A stretch of DNA of 64,000 nucleotides from Eudorina sp. 2006-703-Eu-15 (lineage: Eukaryota > Chlorophyta > Chlorophyceae > Chlamydomonadales > Volvocaceae). The notes beneath the pieces are model-generated. The model searched no databases. It was not told where the DNA came from and worked only from the letters and a program-made list of their open reading frames with translations. Location: contig BDSI01000005.1 of the NCBI GenBank assembly GCA_003117195.1, forward strand, positions 1,720,857-1,784,856, in the 5' to 3' direction. The first letter of the stretch is position 1. Each line of letters opens with the position of its first letter. Positions 1 through 11,700 of the stretch are shown here, one piece after another. A program made the position numbers and the translations under genes.

Positions 1-1002
1 GTGCAACTATTAAACCAGCAACGCATACCATGAGACATTTGTCAGCCCCTACAAACATGAAAGGGCGTAATATGAAAATGAAAGACAATGTCAACAAGTG
101 TTTAAATTACTTCCGTAACCGGCTGATCAGGGGCCGCGGTTCCAGGGTTGTGGAGAGCTTGTCAGTTTACGGTACGACGCATCGACGCCAAGCGGAGCTT
201 TCAATCCACCAAGTAATCGTACATTTTTCTATGTGTTCTATGTGTAGCTGGCGAACCGTCAATTCAGCATGGTATGATGAAAATACGTGCACGTGCTACC
301 GTTAGCCTATAACAGGTTGCCTGTTTCACTTGATCGGACGACCCGCGGTACAGCGCGCCAACTGAACTTCGGCTTTCACACGACCATCACGCTGTTAATG
401 CCACCAAATGTCTTGCACGCCTGCGCAACTTCTTCAGGCCGGCAGCTGAGCCGGCTGAGGTTACGGCTTTGTGACCCAGGAGGGTCCTAGTTTCCGCACA
501 GCTGACATTGCCACCAGAGCACCAGTTCCCTTTTCCAACCAAGAGAACACAACCGAGCCTGGGTAGAAGTGAAGTCATGCCTTCCAGGACGTCATTGGAC
601 AACTGCTGTGGCTCCAACCTGCTTGTCGATGATGCTCGAAAAGCTGTCAGGAAACCCCAAATTCTAACCGGGTTTGTAGCTTGCACCAAACCAAACCATA
701 GCATAGATCATTCCACGCGCAGATCATCCCGTTAGTACTGTATTACAACGTGTTACAAACACGCCGCTGGCCACTAAAATGGCTGCCCTCCCTAATGGCT
801 TCCAGTGCCAGGGTGCCGCTGGAAGCTCCGCACCCTTTGTGACCCACGTGCACATTCGCACCGCTCTCCACCCTTCATATCTGTCAACAGCCGGCCGCTC
901 CTGGAAAATTGTGACCGACCAGGTTGCGAGATGCTGCGCGGCACAAAGAAGAATCCAGCACTACCCAGCTGTGTTGCCCGACGCGCTGAACGGCACAACC
1001 GG
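1..1002. other. Left edge, no confident gene; 3' flank of the WW gene
   Basis: No complete gene is visible here. On the plus strand, one frame is open from about 334 to a TGA near 479 and reads like a C-terminal coding exon (it contains LARLRNFFRPAAEPAEVTAL). It has no start codon and no clear acceptor, so it could be the last exon of a gene that begins outside the window or chance. The right part (about 750-1002) is the 3' untranslated region of the minus-strand WW-domain gene. Confidence 0.3.
743..757 (-). terminator. Poly(A) signals (two TGTAA) of the WW-domain gene
   Basis: TGTAA, the usual chlorophycean polyadenylation signal, occurs twice on the minus strand (complements of 743-747 and 753-757), about 250 nt beyond the stop codon of the WW-domain gene. 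The position and spacing fit a normal 3' end; cleavage itself cannot be seen. Confidence 0.5.
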
Positions 1003-1839
1003 TCATTGACTCTTCTTCGCGTCCTCCGGAGGCGGGGATGCGCTCCGTGCCCGATCCTTGGGCTTGGCGACTTTGGGCGGAATCAGCGCACGCTCCCTGC
1101 GTGCAGCAACACCCGGCCCAAGTGACCACTCGGCGTCGGTAAGACATGCAACAAGCTCCAGCACCAGTTTCTTACGCACCAGTTCTTAAGACCCTTGACC
1201 TTCTTGGGGCCCTTGAACAGGTCCGGACGCGTTTTCTGCAGGCGGGAGAACGCGGGCACATGCTTGGTTACCGTACCGTACTGGCGCTCGGCGCCACATG
1301 ACCTTGAGCTCTCGAGGATTGCCTTCGCCCTCGCCGCGGGTCAACATCTCCCCTCCCCACCTTGATCCAATACAGGTACCCGGCTGCGCCAATAACCATG
1401 AGCACCACGGGGATGATGAAGACCAAGAAGGCTAGCATACGCTGGTTTGCCGACAGTGGTGTAATGCGCGGATCACTCCATTGCGCCTTTCCAGTCTCGG
1501 TGTTATAAAAGAAAGCCCTCTGCAGTGGCACAGCATCGCCGTCTGAGCACCGTTAGCAACTCCCAATGCACAAACAAATTGACTTGCACGTACCCCCTCC
1601 TCATTCTTATGAACAGTCCATTTCTTGCCATCATGTTCGAACATGGATCTGCGGCCAACGGCGGACAAGCTTCATGATAACCCCAGGAGTGCTACAGCGC
1701 GGCTGCGGCAGGCGACCAACATTGGGAGCTTCTTCTTCGTGCCAGAGGGGACTTCGGATTTCTTTGCGCATGATGCCAGCAGAGCACTGCTAGCGATCAG
1801 TAGCACAACCAAGGCGACTGAGGATGTTCGAGGTGGCAT
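1003..1839 (-). CDS. Small single-pass membrane protein with a signal peptide and a WW domain
   Basis: Five exons join in phase: complement of 1721-1839, 1594-1648, 1361-1519, 1180-1262 and 1003-1096, about 169 residues. The N-terminus is a signal peptide (Arg near the start, then SVALVVLLIASSALLASC). It is followed by a WW domain split by an intron: first Trp in GKKWTVHKNEEG, then RAFFYNTETGKAQWSDP with the second Trp and the terminal Pro. A strong membrane helix follows (MLAFLVFIIPVVLMVIGAAG), then a Lys-rich tail ending in KKSQ. The expected topology is WW domain in the lumen or outside and a basic tail in the cytosol. WW domains bind proline-rich peptides; the partner is unknown. An upstream in-frame Met exists at 1926, but 1839 was chosen because the signal peptide begins there. 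The first donor (AT|GTTGGT) is weak, so the exon 1-2 junction is the least certain point. I do not recognise a named family. Confidence 0.75.
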
Positions 1840-3098
1840 TCTTCTAGAAAGGACAAGATTACCACGCGGTGATCTAAGTAAGATACTTAACAATTTCACT
1901 TTGTCAATCAATATGCATGTCTTCAAGGGAGTGGATTATTCTCTAGCAAGAAGGGAGTCACGTACGGCTGAGAAACGACCTGAGCCGAGATCACTTATCA
2001 CCGACTGCAACGAGAGGATAACATAATACAATTAAACAAACTAGTTTAAATTTATAACATTGAACCTCAGCATGGAGCCGGGACTTTGTAACGTGTAGCT
2101 AGTTCTCGTTCTCGTTGTAGTTGCGTCTGTACGCAACCGGGATAGGGGGTTACTTCGCCCTGGCCAATTGGCTTTGAGACTGCCGTTTGCATCATTGCAG
2201 CTTGCACCTCCGAAGGGGTCCCAGTCTCCCAGAACAGGGCCCGGCTGATGCGCGACGCCACGACCCCTCATAACTAGAAGACATGGTGGCCCCGCGAGCC
2301 AATGGTAATACGCACGACATCCCCCGCCTAAACCGCGAGTTGAATTGCCCCACGTCCCAGCAACCCCCAACCAGACACCAGGCTGCGCTACGGTGCCAAG
2401 TCACAGACAAGGAGACGGTCGGCGAACAGTTAACTCCCTCACCGCTCATCGTTCCTTAGCCATCCACGCACCTCACAAGCGGAGGTCCGGAACGTCCTCT
2501 CATGGCGCAGTCTCTTAGGGCAGCCCATACGTAAGGCCGACCATGGATACACGGTAGGCACCTCAAAGCAACAACTCGGTGCTCGCAACTACCCCCACCT
2601 CCCCCCAAGGCGTCCGCTCAACCGCCCCCGCATTGAACCACTCCTCTCAGCATCCCCTCGCCGCTCCGCGGCCTGCGGCTGTGCAGCCGCTCGCACACGC
2701 AGTGCAACCACTGCTGCACCAGCGAACCCACTTCAGATGGGCCTTGCGGGTGGCCTCCCGCCACGCGGTGCCTACCTACTAACCTGTCAGCTCCTGTCAA
2801 CGCCCATTGCACGGATCTAACTCGGTGTGCTGGCTGCTCATGCACGCCTAATTAGGTTAGTCGCATGCACCACCAGTTGACTGCGCCGGGCTGTGCACCC
2901 CGTCCGACGGAGACCTCAGGCCAAGGACCGCGACCCGGGCCGGAGCTCTGTAGGCCCTCCTCACCAACCTTCATAGGCATCTTCTATGCGCCAGGTAGCA
3001 CGTTACGTGGGGGCCATATGCTCGCTATAGCCGGATTCCGGCAACGGGCACCGCTGCAGAGCTCGAGTCCCACAACAGTTAAGCTTAGGGGCAACGGC
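1840..3098. other. Intergenic spacer, no gene seen
   Basis: Contains the upstream region of the WW gene on its left and the 3' flank of the ROMO1-like gene on its right. Open frames here are short, Pro/Arg-rich in GC-rich stretches, and lack paired splice signals or recognisable motifs. No tRNA-like cloverleaf or long repeat was noticed. Confidence 0.4.
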
Positions 3099-3656
3099 CT
3101 AATGTCTCCCGCAATGCAGGAGGGCTCCAGCCGCAAGGAACGTCCCAAACACCTGTAATCAAAAATTAAAGCACGGCAAGATGGAATGAATGTCACCGAA
3201 GATGTATCGTACCTTGTCGGGTCTGAATCCCACTGCGACCCGCTGAGGTTGCGACACCCGAAGGCCGTGTGCGCAAGGCGATAGGAGTCGTGCGGGCCAC
3301 CCCCCCCATCCCGCTGCGACCATATGCAGAGTACTTACCGCCCCCGTGCTAAGGGTCGTCTTTCCGATGTGGCGAATCTTGTAAAGCCCTGGGATCTGCG
3401 GTGCGGAGGGGTGGGTTGGCGACTTGACGCGCCGACATACCGCCATGCGCGACTGCGACGCGATGCCTACCTTGAACCTAAAGGCATCGAATGTTCCGTA
3501 GACTGCGCCTGTGTGTCATCCACGACGACGGCTTGTTTGATCATCGCCGGTCAGGTTTGGAACCGCACGGTGGCACGCCTTACCTACGGAAGCTCCGAGA
3601 GCAGCCCCAACACCAAAATTCATTGCAATCTGCTTCATGCACTGGTTATCCGACAT
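3099..3656 (-). CDS. ROMO1: ROMO1/Mgr2-type mitochondrial inner-membrane protein
   Basis: Four small exons on the minus strand join without breaking the frame: complement of 3584-3656, 3471-3508, 3339-3395 and 3099-3152, giving 73 residues. The product starts MSDNQCMKQIAMNFGVGAAL, continues with GASVGAVYGTFDAFRF and KIRHIGKTTLSTGA, and ends VFGTFLAAGALLHCGRH. This is the ROMO1/Mgr2 layout: two glycine-rich membrane helices joined by a short basic loop, in a protein of 70-80 residues. Yeast Mgr2 is a lateral gatekeeper of the TIM23 protein import complex; animal ROMO1 is linked to reactive oxygen and inner-membrane shape. Donors GTAAGG, GTAGGC and GTAAGT and all acceptors are near consensus. 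The exons are too short to stand out by open-frame length. It is divergent from the epoxide-hydrolase-like gene. Confidence 0.88.
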
Positions 3657-4143
3657 TTGTTCCGCGTACAAAACGGGGTCTGATGTCGTTGTAAGGACAA
3701 TGAATCCAACTTAGGCCGCAGATACGAAGATGTTGTAGAAATTATACTTAAAATCTGTCTGATGCAAATATATCCGCACAATGATCGAGGGATGTCCTTT
3801 GCAGTGCCTGTCGACGTGCAACTCCCTTGGGTGGTTTGCGCTGAACACTGGCAGCTCAATCCCGTGAGCTTTAATTTATCTGAGGAATTGCCATGCGCTC
3901 TGTTAGTCTGATACCATGTGCAGATTGCATACCGGTAACAAGTACTACACCTGCTCGTCCTCCGGCGTGCACGACATGTCAAAGTGTGGTGGGGCAGGTC
4001 GGTTCCCGAACGAAACATGGTGCGCGCATTCACGTTGCTAGGGTCTTGCGCCAGTCTATCTCGCGCAAAGGAGCACACCCATAGGTCGGCCACGCCTGAC
4101 GGGTTCGCGTTCTTCGCGTAGGAGCCGCTTGCCGCTTGCCGCC
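3657..4143. promoter_or_regulatory. Divergent promoter region (ROMO1-like / epoxide hydrolase-like)
   Basis: This 487-bp spacer separates two start codons facing away from each other, so it must hold both promoters and 5' untranslated regions. The middle (about 3700-3900) is less GC-rich than its surroundings. No specific element can be named. Confidence 0.5.
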
Positions 4144-7100
4144 ATGGCGCTCAGCTCACAGCCCGCTCCTGAGGACGCAGCTGCAGAACAAGTCAGCACG
4201 CTGCCTTACCGGCGCGCAACTGTCGTTGAGGTGGGTCGGCGGCACACGCCCAACGCCAGGGTGAACCGGCTGCTCCCTCCCTGTCCCTTCCCAAGTTTTC
4301 ACCAAGGAAACAAACAAGTCACTTTCTTAAGGCATGGCAGCTGTCGCGCTAGTATTTCGTTGCGTAGCTGTGCCTTCACCAGATGCCGCGAAGACTGTAA
4401 CGCCCACGTCGCCGCGCGTGTGGATCGATTTCTAGATTCTGTCCGGCGTACGAGCCGTGCCAGTGGTCATGTTCCCGCGCTGCAGCGCTGTAGCGTCATT
4501 CGAGGCCACCACGGCCGCAACCGTGTCCCCCTTCCGCGCCGCTGGTGCCGGCTGTTCCCGCATCGGCCCCGCCGGACCCCCTTCCCCACAGCGCGTCCGC
4601 TCCGTGAGCGGGCTGGTCGGGGCGCTGCGCTACCTAATCTTCCTCCCGTGGATGTGGGCGGTGTTGGTGGTGGTGCTGCTGCGGGAGTTCGTCCGCGGGT
4701 GGGTCCTCGGGCGGCGCTGGGGACCACGTCGGCGCCCAGACACACCGCACGGCGGCACGGTGCAGCCGCCACTGACCCATGGGTCGCTCCTGCAGGCCGC
4801 TGACCTTCTTCAGCCGCACTCCGCGCCCGCGCCGGCCCGAGGATGTTCCGATCCCTGACGAAAGCGCCAAGGGGCTGGAGGGGCTGGTGCACGAGTATCT
4901 GGACGTGGGCGGGGGAGTGAGGTGGGCAACGGCCTGATGGGTGTTAGAGTGAATGAACGTTACAGCGGACCCCAAAGGGATCAACGGTGTACACGGTGTT
5001 TACTGATGAGCGTTGTCGTTGGACATCCCCTCGCGGATCCCGGATGTTGCTCCCAGGGCGATGGATTCCCCGCCGCCACGCCTGACGGTGCCTCCACCTA
5101 CTCTGCTCCTTCCAAAGCTTGTTCCGCATGCGTCAGGGTACCCGCCTGGTCTGCAGCTGTCCACTGACCTCTGACCCCGTTCGGTCCGGCAGACTACACG
5201 GGTGCCCTGACTCCTGCGGCTCCGGTGGGTTTTTTAACCCCCGCCCGAACCCCGGCTTCCTTACCTACAGGCTACACGCGGTCAGCTTCGGCCGCCAGCC
5301 CGACCAGCCCCTCATGCTGCTCCTGCACGGCTTCCCAGAGTGCTGGTACAGCTGGCGGCGGGCGCTGGCGGACTTCCGCGCGGAGTACGACGTGGTGGCG
5401 CTTGACATGCGGGGCTGCGGCTGGTCCGACAAGCCGCCGGTGGGCTGTGGCCAGAGGCCGGCCGTTTGGAAAGTTTGGGGGGTTCCTGAAGGACGCACGA
5501 CCGTTGTGCGAAGCTATCGCCTCCGGACACCGCAGTCCGGAGGTATTCTTGTAGGTAACGGTGTGAGTGATATGACTCATACCCCGGGTAGGTCGCAGGG
5601 GGCCCGCCGGGTAACGGTAACGGGGAGCAACGGTAAACGGACACCGAAGCGGCGGAGGGAGTTGTCGCCGCCCGCGGCCTGAGCGCCAAAGCACGCCGCC
5701 GTGGAGCTCTGCTCCGCACCTCTTATCCAACCCTCCCTCTCTACCGTGCTTTCCGTCCGCCCGGCATCGGTATGTCGGGGGCGCGGGGCGGTCACCCGCC
5801 GCCGCCAGACGGTGCGCGGCAGCCGCCGCGCCGCCGTGATGCATAGATTACCCCCCCCCGTGAAGGATGCTGGATGTCGCGTCTTGGCACCTCCGGCCTC
5901 CCCAATCCATCAGGGTATTTCGTCGTACACGTTGGAGCGGCTGTCAGCCGACGTGGCAGCCGTGGTTGCGGCGCTCGGCCGGCGCAGCTGCACGCTGGTG
6001 GGCCACGACTGGGGCGGCGTGGCGGCGTGGCTGGCGGCGGGTCGCTACCCGGGTCTGGTGGACCGCCTGGTGGTGCTGGCGGCCCCGCACTGGCTGCTGT
6101 ACAAGCGGAACCTGACGGGAAGCCAGATGGCGCGCTCCAGTTACATCCTCATGTTCCAGGTGGGCGGGCGTGGCCGTCGCGCCTGCCGTGGGTGTTGCAC
6201 CTTACCCTGCGGCCAGACAGACGCCTGCGGCCGCAAGTCGGAACGCGCGCGGGGGCACCGCGCGCGGTATACATAGGAGGACATCCCGGGGGAAGAGACC
6301 ACGGAAGGTGCATATGATATGTGCATGCTATGTACGACACCGATGATGACCTGCGCGGGGTCCCAAGAGGCAAGGCGTGCTGGGGATGAACCCCCCGGAG
6401 CTGCCTCCCCACCGCGCAGTGCAGACGTGTACAGACGTCCAAGACGTACCGATCTACCTTGCGGTGCCTACCCCCCTGCCCGCGCAATCCCCCTCCCCCA
6501 GATGCCGATCCTGCCCGAGCTCGCCTTCACGCACCACGACGCCCGGCTGCTGGAGGACATCTGGCTGCGCCCCGGCGCCGGCGCGCCCCGCCGCCCGGGC
6601 GCCCTCACCCCCTCCGACGTGGAGGTGTACAAGGCGGCGCTGCTGCAGCCGGGCGCCGCCACCGCCTCGCTCAACTACTACCGGGCGCTGCTGTGGGCGG
6701 ATGCGGGGCTGCTGCCCTTCGACCCGTAGGTGCGGACTGCTGAGCACCCGGGGGGGGGGCCGCGGGGGCTGGGAGGGGGGGCTGCGAGGGTGGGCTGGGA
6801 AGGGGGGCTGGGAGGGGGGGCTGGGAGGGGGCCTGCCGCCCCTGACTGACTGCGCGGGTGCCTGAACCGGTAATACTACTGTATTGGCAGGGAGGAGCTC
6901 CAGGGGGGGTGGGCCACAGAGCACCCCTCGGGACGGCCACCCCATTGCACGACGGGGGACGGCGGACGCGCAGTGCGGCTGTGGGGCCGCAACGGATAAG
7001 GGCATGGGTCGGAGGCGTAGGAGTTTGCAGGCGCCGGGCAGGGCTAAGAATGTCATTGTCGTCGTCGTCGTCGTCGCCGTCGTGGTCGTGGTCGTCGTGT

Positions 7101-7939
7101 TCGCGGCCGCCCACGCCCTCCTCTACCCCGAACCCGGACTTGTTGAACCCGCACCCCGGCAGGTGGACCGCGCCCTGCGGCGGCAGCTGGACGTGCCCGT
7201 GCTGGTGGTGTGGGCCGCGGACGATCACGCGCTGCTGCTCTCCAACCTGGTCGGGGTGGCCGAGGTGCGGACCGGTGTCCAGCGGCGCTGCAGACGGTAC
7301 CCTCCGGCGGCCCATACCGTAAACGCCACTGCCTGTCGGTCGGGTGGTCGGCGGGTGCACCTTGTAAGACGGTTACTACTACTACGGTACTACTGCCAGT
7401 GCCACATCACGCAACAGTGTGCGGAAGTGGCCAAGGTCGGCTTCCGCCCCAACTGGGGGAAGTGGGCCGCACACGCGGCGCAATCAGCGCGCGCGGCCCT
7501 GCGTTGGCTGCGATGGGTCTGTGATTGCCGCCATGCGTAGTACGCGTCACCGCAGCCCCGCCGCAGGCCGTTCAGAACCGCCGCTTGGTGGTGGCAGTCA
7601 CTGGGGCTCATTGCGTGTCGTGGAGCGGGCTGCTGCTTTCGTTGCCTGAAGTGCTGGCGCCGCGGCCCCTTTCTGCACCCACGTCACCCCTGTGTGTCGC
7701 CACTTTACGGGGCCTACATACCCTCCGGGGCCCTGCACCTTCCAGCACGGTCCTCGCACCTTCCCGCGCCTTCTCGCACCTTCCCGCGCGCTCACCTCGC
7801 CCGCCTGCAGGTGGCCCCCCGGTCCGAGGTGCACATCCTGCCCGACTGCTCCCACTGGATCCAGTCGGACTGGCCGGGGGAGCTGCGGCGCGTCATGGAC
7901 GACTGGCTGACCGCGAACCCCCTGCCCCGGCCCCGGTAG
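4144..7939 (+). CDS. Membrane-anchored epoxide-hydrolase-like alpha/beta hydrolase
   Basis: Exons: 4144-4230, 4436-4698, 4796-4921, 5271-5439, 5914-6159, 6502-6725, about 7157-7264 and 7811-7939, giving about 450 residues. The start GCCGCCATGGCG is an ideal eukaryotic context. An N-terminal membrane helix (LIFLPWMWAVLVVVLL) precedes the hydrolase core, as in EPHX3/4-type proteins. Core motifs in order: oxyanion-hole HGFPECWYSW; GCGWSDKP; nucleophile elbow GHDWGG with Asp as nucleophile; VWAADDH with the probable acidic triad residue; SHWIQSD with the catalytic His. These are the epoxide hydrolase/haloalkane dehalogenase signatures, and the Asp nucleophile plus HGFPE favour epoxide hydrolase. 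The lid (LARLLEDI-like helices and NYYRALL) lies in the 6502 exon. The junction between the 6725 donor and the 7.1-kb exon does not close in phase with the obvious acceptor, so an exon boundary there is wrong or missed. The substrate is unknown. Confidence 0.85.
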
Positions 7940-8337
7940 GACAGCAACAGCAGCAGCAAGAACGGCAGCAGCGGGCCGGAGGGCGGAGCTAGCGCACAGC
8001 CGGGGATGGGCGGTCGCCGGCCCCGCTCTGTGTCAAAGTCCCAAACCCATCCCTGCAACACTGTCGGCGGCCGGATGGTACTGATCTGTACTGATAGATG
8101 CGGTCCGTACGATGCGATGCTGCGTGTGCGTGTCGCTGCGAGTGGGGAGGCTGGTGCTGAGGCACTCGTTATGGAGCAGGCTGTGCTGGAGTGAGGAGGG
8201 GCGGGTGTGCCTGCGCTTTCCCCCCGACGAGAGGTGCTCCGGCGGTTCTGCATCTGCGGGGGGCGGCAGGGGGGAGGCCCAATCAATTTCAGCTTGCAGC
8301 ACAGGCAACCTCCACGGTGTCAAACGTCTGCGTAGCG

Positions 8338-8342
8338 TGTAA
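8338..8342 (+). terminator. Poly(A) signal TGTAA of the hydrolase gene
   Basis: TGTAA lies about 400 nt beyond the hydrolase stop codon, within an otherwise gene-free stretch, and is followed by AATGAG. It is the first plausible chlorophycean poly(A) signal after the gene. The rest of 7940-8763 holds only the 3' untranslated region and the upstream region of the RST1-like gene. Confidence 0.45.
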
Positions 8343-8763
8343 ATAATGAGCGCCATCTTGACCCCAGTCGAGGGCAGGAACACCCCGACAAAGTAAATCT
8401 GAGTCTACGGCGGTTAGCGCTGGGTGAATAAGGCTGAAGCGTCGTTACAATTGCATTAACCTGTTGCAGACGCATATAGCTGTAAATTTCAAGGCCAGCG
8501 TGATGTTGTTTCGTGACTCCGCATGTCCGTCTTGAACTCTTGATAATCCCGTTGCCGGTGTTCTCCTAACGAACAACCGACCAAACGGAGGACTGCAACA
8601 CTAAACAATCTCCGTGGAGAGCTACAGCCACATGCGTGAAACAGACTGATTTCCCAGTGCTGAGAATGCAGATACTGGGCATCGAAGGGTCGTGAAATGC
8701 GACAAAGTTTGAGCATTTGGACATAGAATGGCTCTGCACTGATCGCCGTGACATGAACAAAAG

Positions 8764-11700
8764 ATGTCTGCTAATGAAATTCTGCAAACCTTGCAGCGAA
8801 AGCTGCAAGCAGCCAACTCCCCGATCGTCGCACGACACACGGTGGCGGGCATCTTCACGACTCTGCGCAAAGCAGGCATCAGCGCAGACACTCGTTCAGC
8901 GGCGATATCCTTATGCCTTACAAGACCGTACAAAGTGCGCAAGCCCCGCTGGCGGCCCAACCGCTCATGCTGCCACAGCATGGCGCTCAATCCGCTACGT
9001 CCCTGTGCAGGTCATCGTCCAGGAGGCCGCCGATCAGCTGCTCACGTTGACATTAAATGGAGGTGAGCTCGTCCCTTACACGGACCCTTCTCCCGGGGGT
9101 TGCTGAATGCGCGTGCCCGTGCCTCGCCTCCTCCACATTCTTTCTCACGGGGGGTTGTTTAAAGCGCCTGCTCTCCCAAACCCTGGGGTGGAGTGTTGGC
9201 CCTTGCCTCCAACCCCCACCCTAAATACCCCACCCATCCACCCACCCACCCACACGCTCGCTCATTACTTACGCTTGGCCAGCGGTCCCGCGGTTCCCCT
9301 CCCACGTCACCTTGGGGGAACCCCACACCCCTCCCTCTGTTGAGACTCGCCCCAGGCCCCACCCCCGCTTCACCCCTTCCCCCCTTCCCCCTTCCCCCTT
9401 CCCCCGCGCGCAGGTCTGCCGGCGGCCGAGGCGGAGGAGTTCCTCCTGGCGGCCATCACAGCTGCAGGCGCGTGCGGGTTTGCGCCGCGGCACGGCACGG
9501 CACGGGAAGGGGGAATAAGACCCGCACCTGGCCGCAGGCACCGCACACGCGCACAGCCCCGCCCCCTGGACCAGGCGGGCTGGGGCCGTGCGGCCCTGGA
9601 GGGTGCCAGTCGCTCGGCGGGCCTCACCATGTCATCGCCTGAGGGTGTTGCCTCTTGAGGAAGGGCCCGGAGGTGCCCCTGTTTTCGTTTGGGGGTTTCG
9701 ATCGGGCCCTTTTGCGGAGGATCTCAATGAGCGGGGTTGTGCGGGTTCGATGCCGTTGGCGGTAGTTGGTACAACCGGCCTCGTTGCTGCTGCTGTTCGA
9801 GATCGTGCGGGGATATGCAACTCCATATCAACGACGGACAGCGTTTGTTGGATCGCCGCAGGACCCTCGACGGTGGCCCCCTTGGCGGATGCACTGTGTC
9901 GCCTGTTGGTGTCGCCGGCATCCGACCCACGGGTCGGCAGCTCACCGGCGGCGGGTAAGAGCGCGGGCTGCCGTCTCGATAGCGGCATGGGGACCTAGGG
10001 ACTTAGCGGACGTCTGATTGCCCGAGTCAGGCGGTGTTGTGTGCCCGGGCCGCGCCCGCGCAGACACGGGCGGAAGTAGGTCCAGGAAGGTCCAGGAAGG
10101 TCCAGGAAGGTCCAGGCAGGTCCAGGCAGGTCCAGGCAGGTCCAGGCAGGTCCAGGAAGGTCCAGGAAGGTCCAGGAAGGTCCAGGAAGGTCCAGGAAGG
10201 TCCAGGAAGGTCCAGGAAGGTCCAGGAAGGTCCAGGAAGGTCCAGGCATATTCGTGCCAGAGCACGGGTCGTCCCGATTGTATCGAGTCACACGAAAGCT
10301 GCGAGAACCCTCCTCACCCCTCCCTGCCCACAACCGCGTGCGCTTCCCCCGCTCCTCCGTTTGTCGCTCGGCCGCCGTACGACACAGCGCTGTCGTCCGC
10401 CTCCTCCCAGCCGCTTCTCCGCCCCGGCCGCTGGACGAGGCATCCCCTGGCGGCCGCCCTGCTGGCCTGCCCCGCGGCCGCCACGCAGCTGCTCAGCAGC
10501 GCCATGGCGGCGCTGGCTGGGGCGGCGGCGGCGGCCGCCGCGGCCGCCGCCACCCCCATGTCGACCGCTGCTGGCGGCGGGGCTGCGCCACCGGGGAGCA
10601 CCGGGGCAGCAGCAGCCGGTGCTGCTGCCGCCCTGGAGCGCATCTGGACCTCCCTGGAGTCCTTCTTCAGCTTCGTGCTGTTGCAGGCAGGTACAGGCGG
10701 ACAGTGACCCATGGGACGTTTCCGTCCCGTGGGTCATCGCCACGGCGATGACTGACCAACCGACGGGCCCTCTGGGTGTAACCACCCCTGGATCAGACCA
10801 TCCATACACACCGGCCAAGCTGGTCATCCTTCTGGCCTCCGTTGTACACAGTGTGTGGCCCCCCCCCCGCGCTGTGTGTCTGGGCAGTCTCCTTTTCAAC
10901 CCCCGCGTTGTGTCCGGCGCCCCCGTGCAGAGGCACCCGTCCTCCGCGGCGGACCGAGCGGGTGCTGGCGGTGGCGCCGCCGTCGGCGCCGCCACCGCCG
11001 CCGCCGCCGCCGCGCCTTCCCTGCCGTCCGCCCTGGCTTCCGTCGCGCTGTCCACGTGGCTCCACGGGCAGTTGGTACGGCTGGCGTGCGGGGGCGTGCC
11101 GTACCCGCCGCTGCGGCGCCGGCTGCTGGACTTCCTTACGGCGCATCTGGCGCTAGGTCCCCGCGGGGCGGAGGTCGACAGGTGAGTCGTACGACAGCTG
11201 GGGAGGCGGAGAGGGGGTGCGACGGAGGATAAGGCCCAGAACGAATCCGAGCGGTCCCGGACATCTAGAGGGACGAGAGGGACGGAGGATATCCGAAGGA
11301 GACGTGCAAGGGAAGGAGCGCGGCTTGCAGGTGTTAACCCACATCTGCCCGGGCTGGCCGGTCGGTGTAACACGCGCCCCTCGCTGCGCACGATACGGTA
11401 CGGCATGCCGCAGGATGCATGCTGTGCAATCGGTCACGGATATCCTCGACGTGCTGGAAGCGGTGCTGTACGACGTCGAGGAGGCGCCGGATGAGCAGCA
11501 GCCAGGAGAAGACGGCGCCGCCGCCACGGCGGCGGCGGCGGCGGAGCCCCTGGCACATGCCCTTCTGCAGCTGGGGTTCGAGATCTTGATGCCGAGTCCT
11601 GGCGGCGGCGGCGGCGGCGGCGGCGCCCAAGAGGTTGTGGCGGCGCTGCTGCGCCTGCAGGGCCTGGTGCCGGGCGCGCTGCAGGGGCGTACGCCAGCGC

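Noticed and set aside
10018..11185. Long open frames across the minisatellite and Ala-rich segment (up to 383 codons)
   Set aside because: They are open because the 10-bp array and GCG/GGC repeats lack stops in several frames at once. Only the part matching RST1 exon structure was kept.
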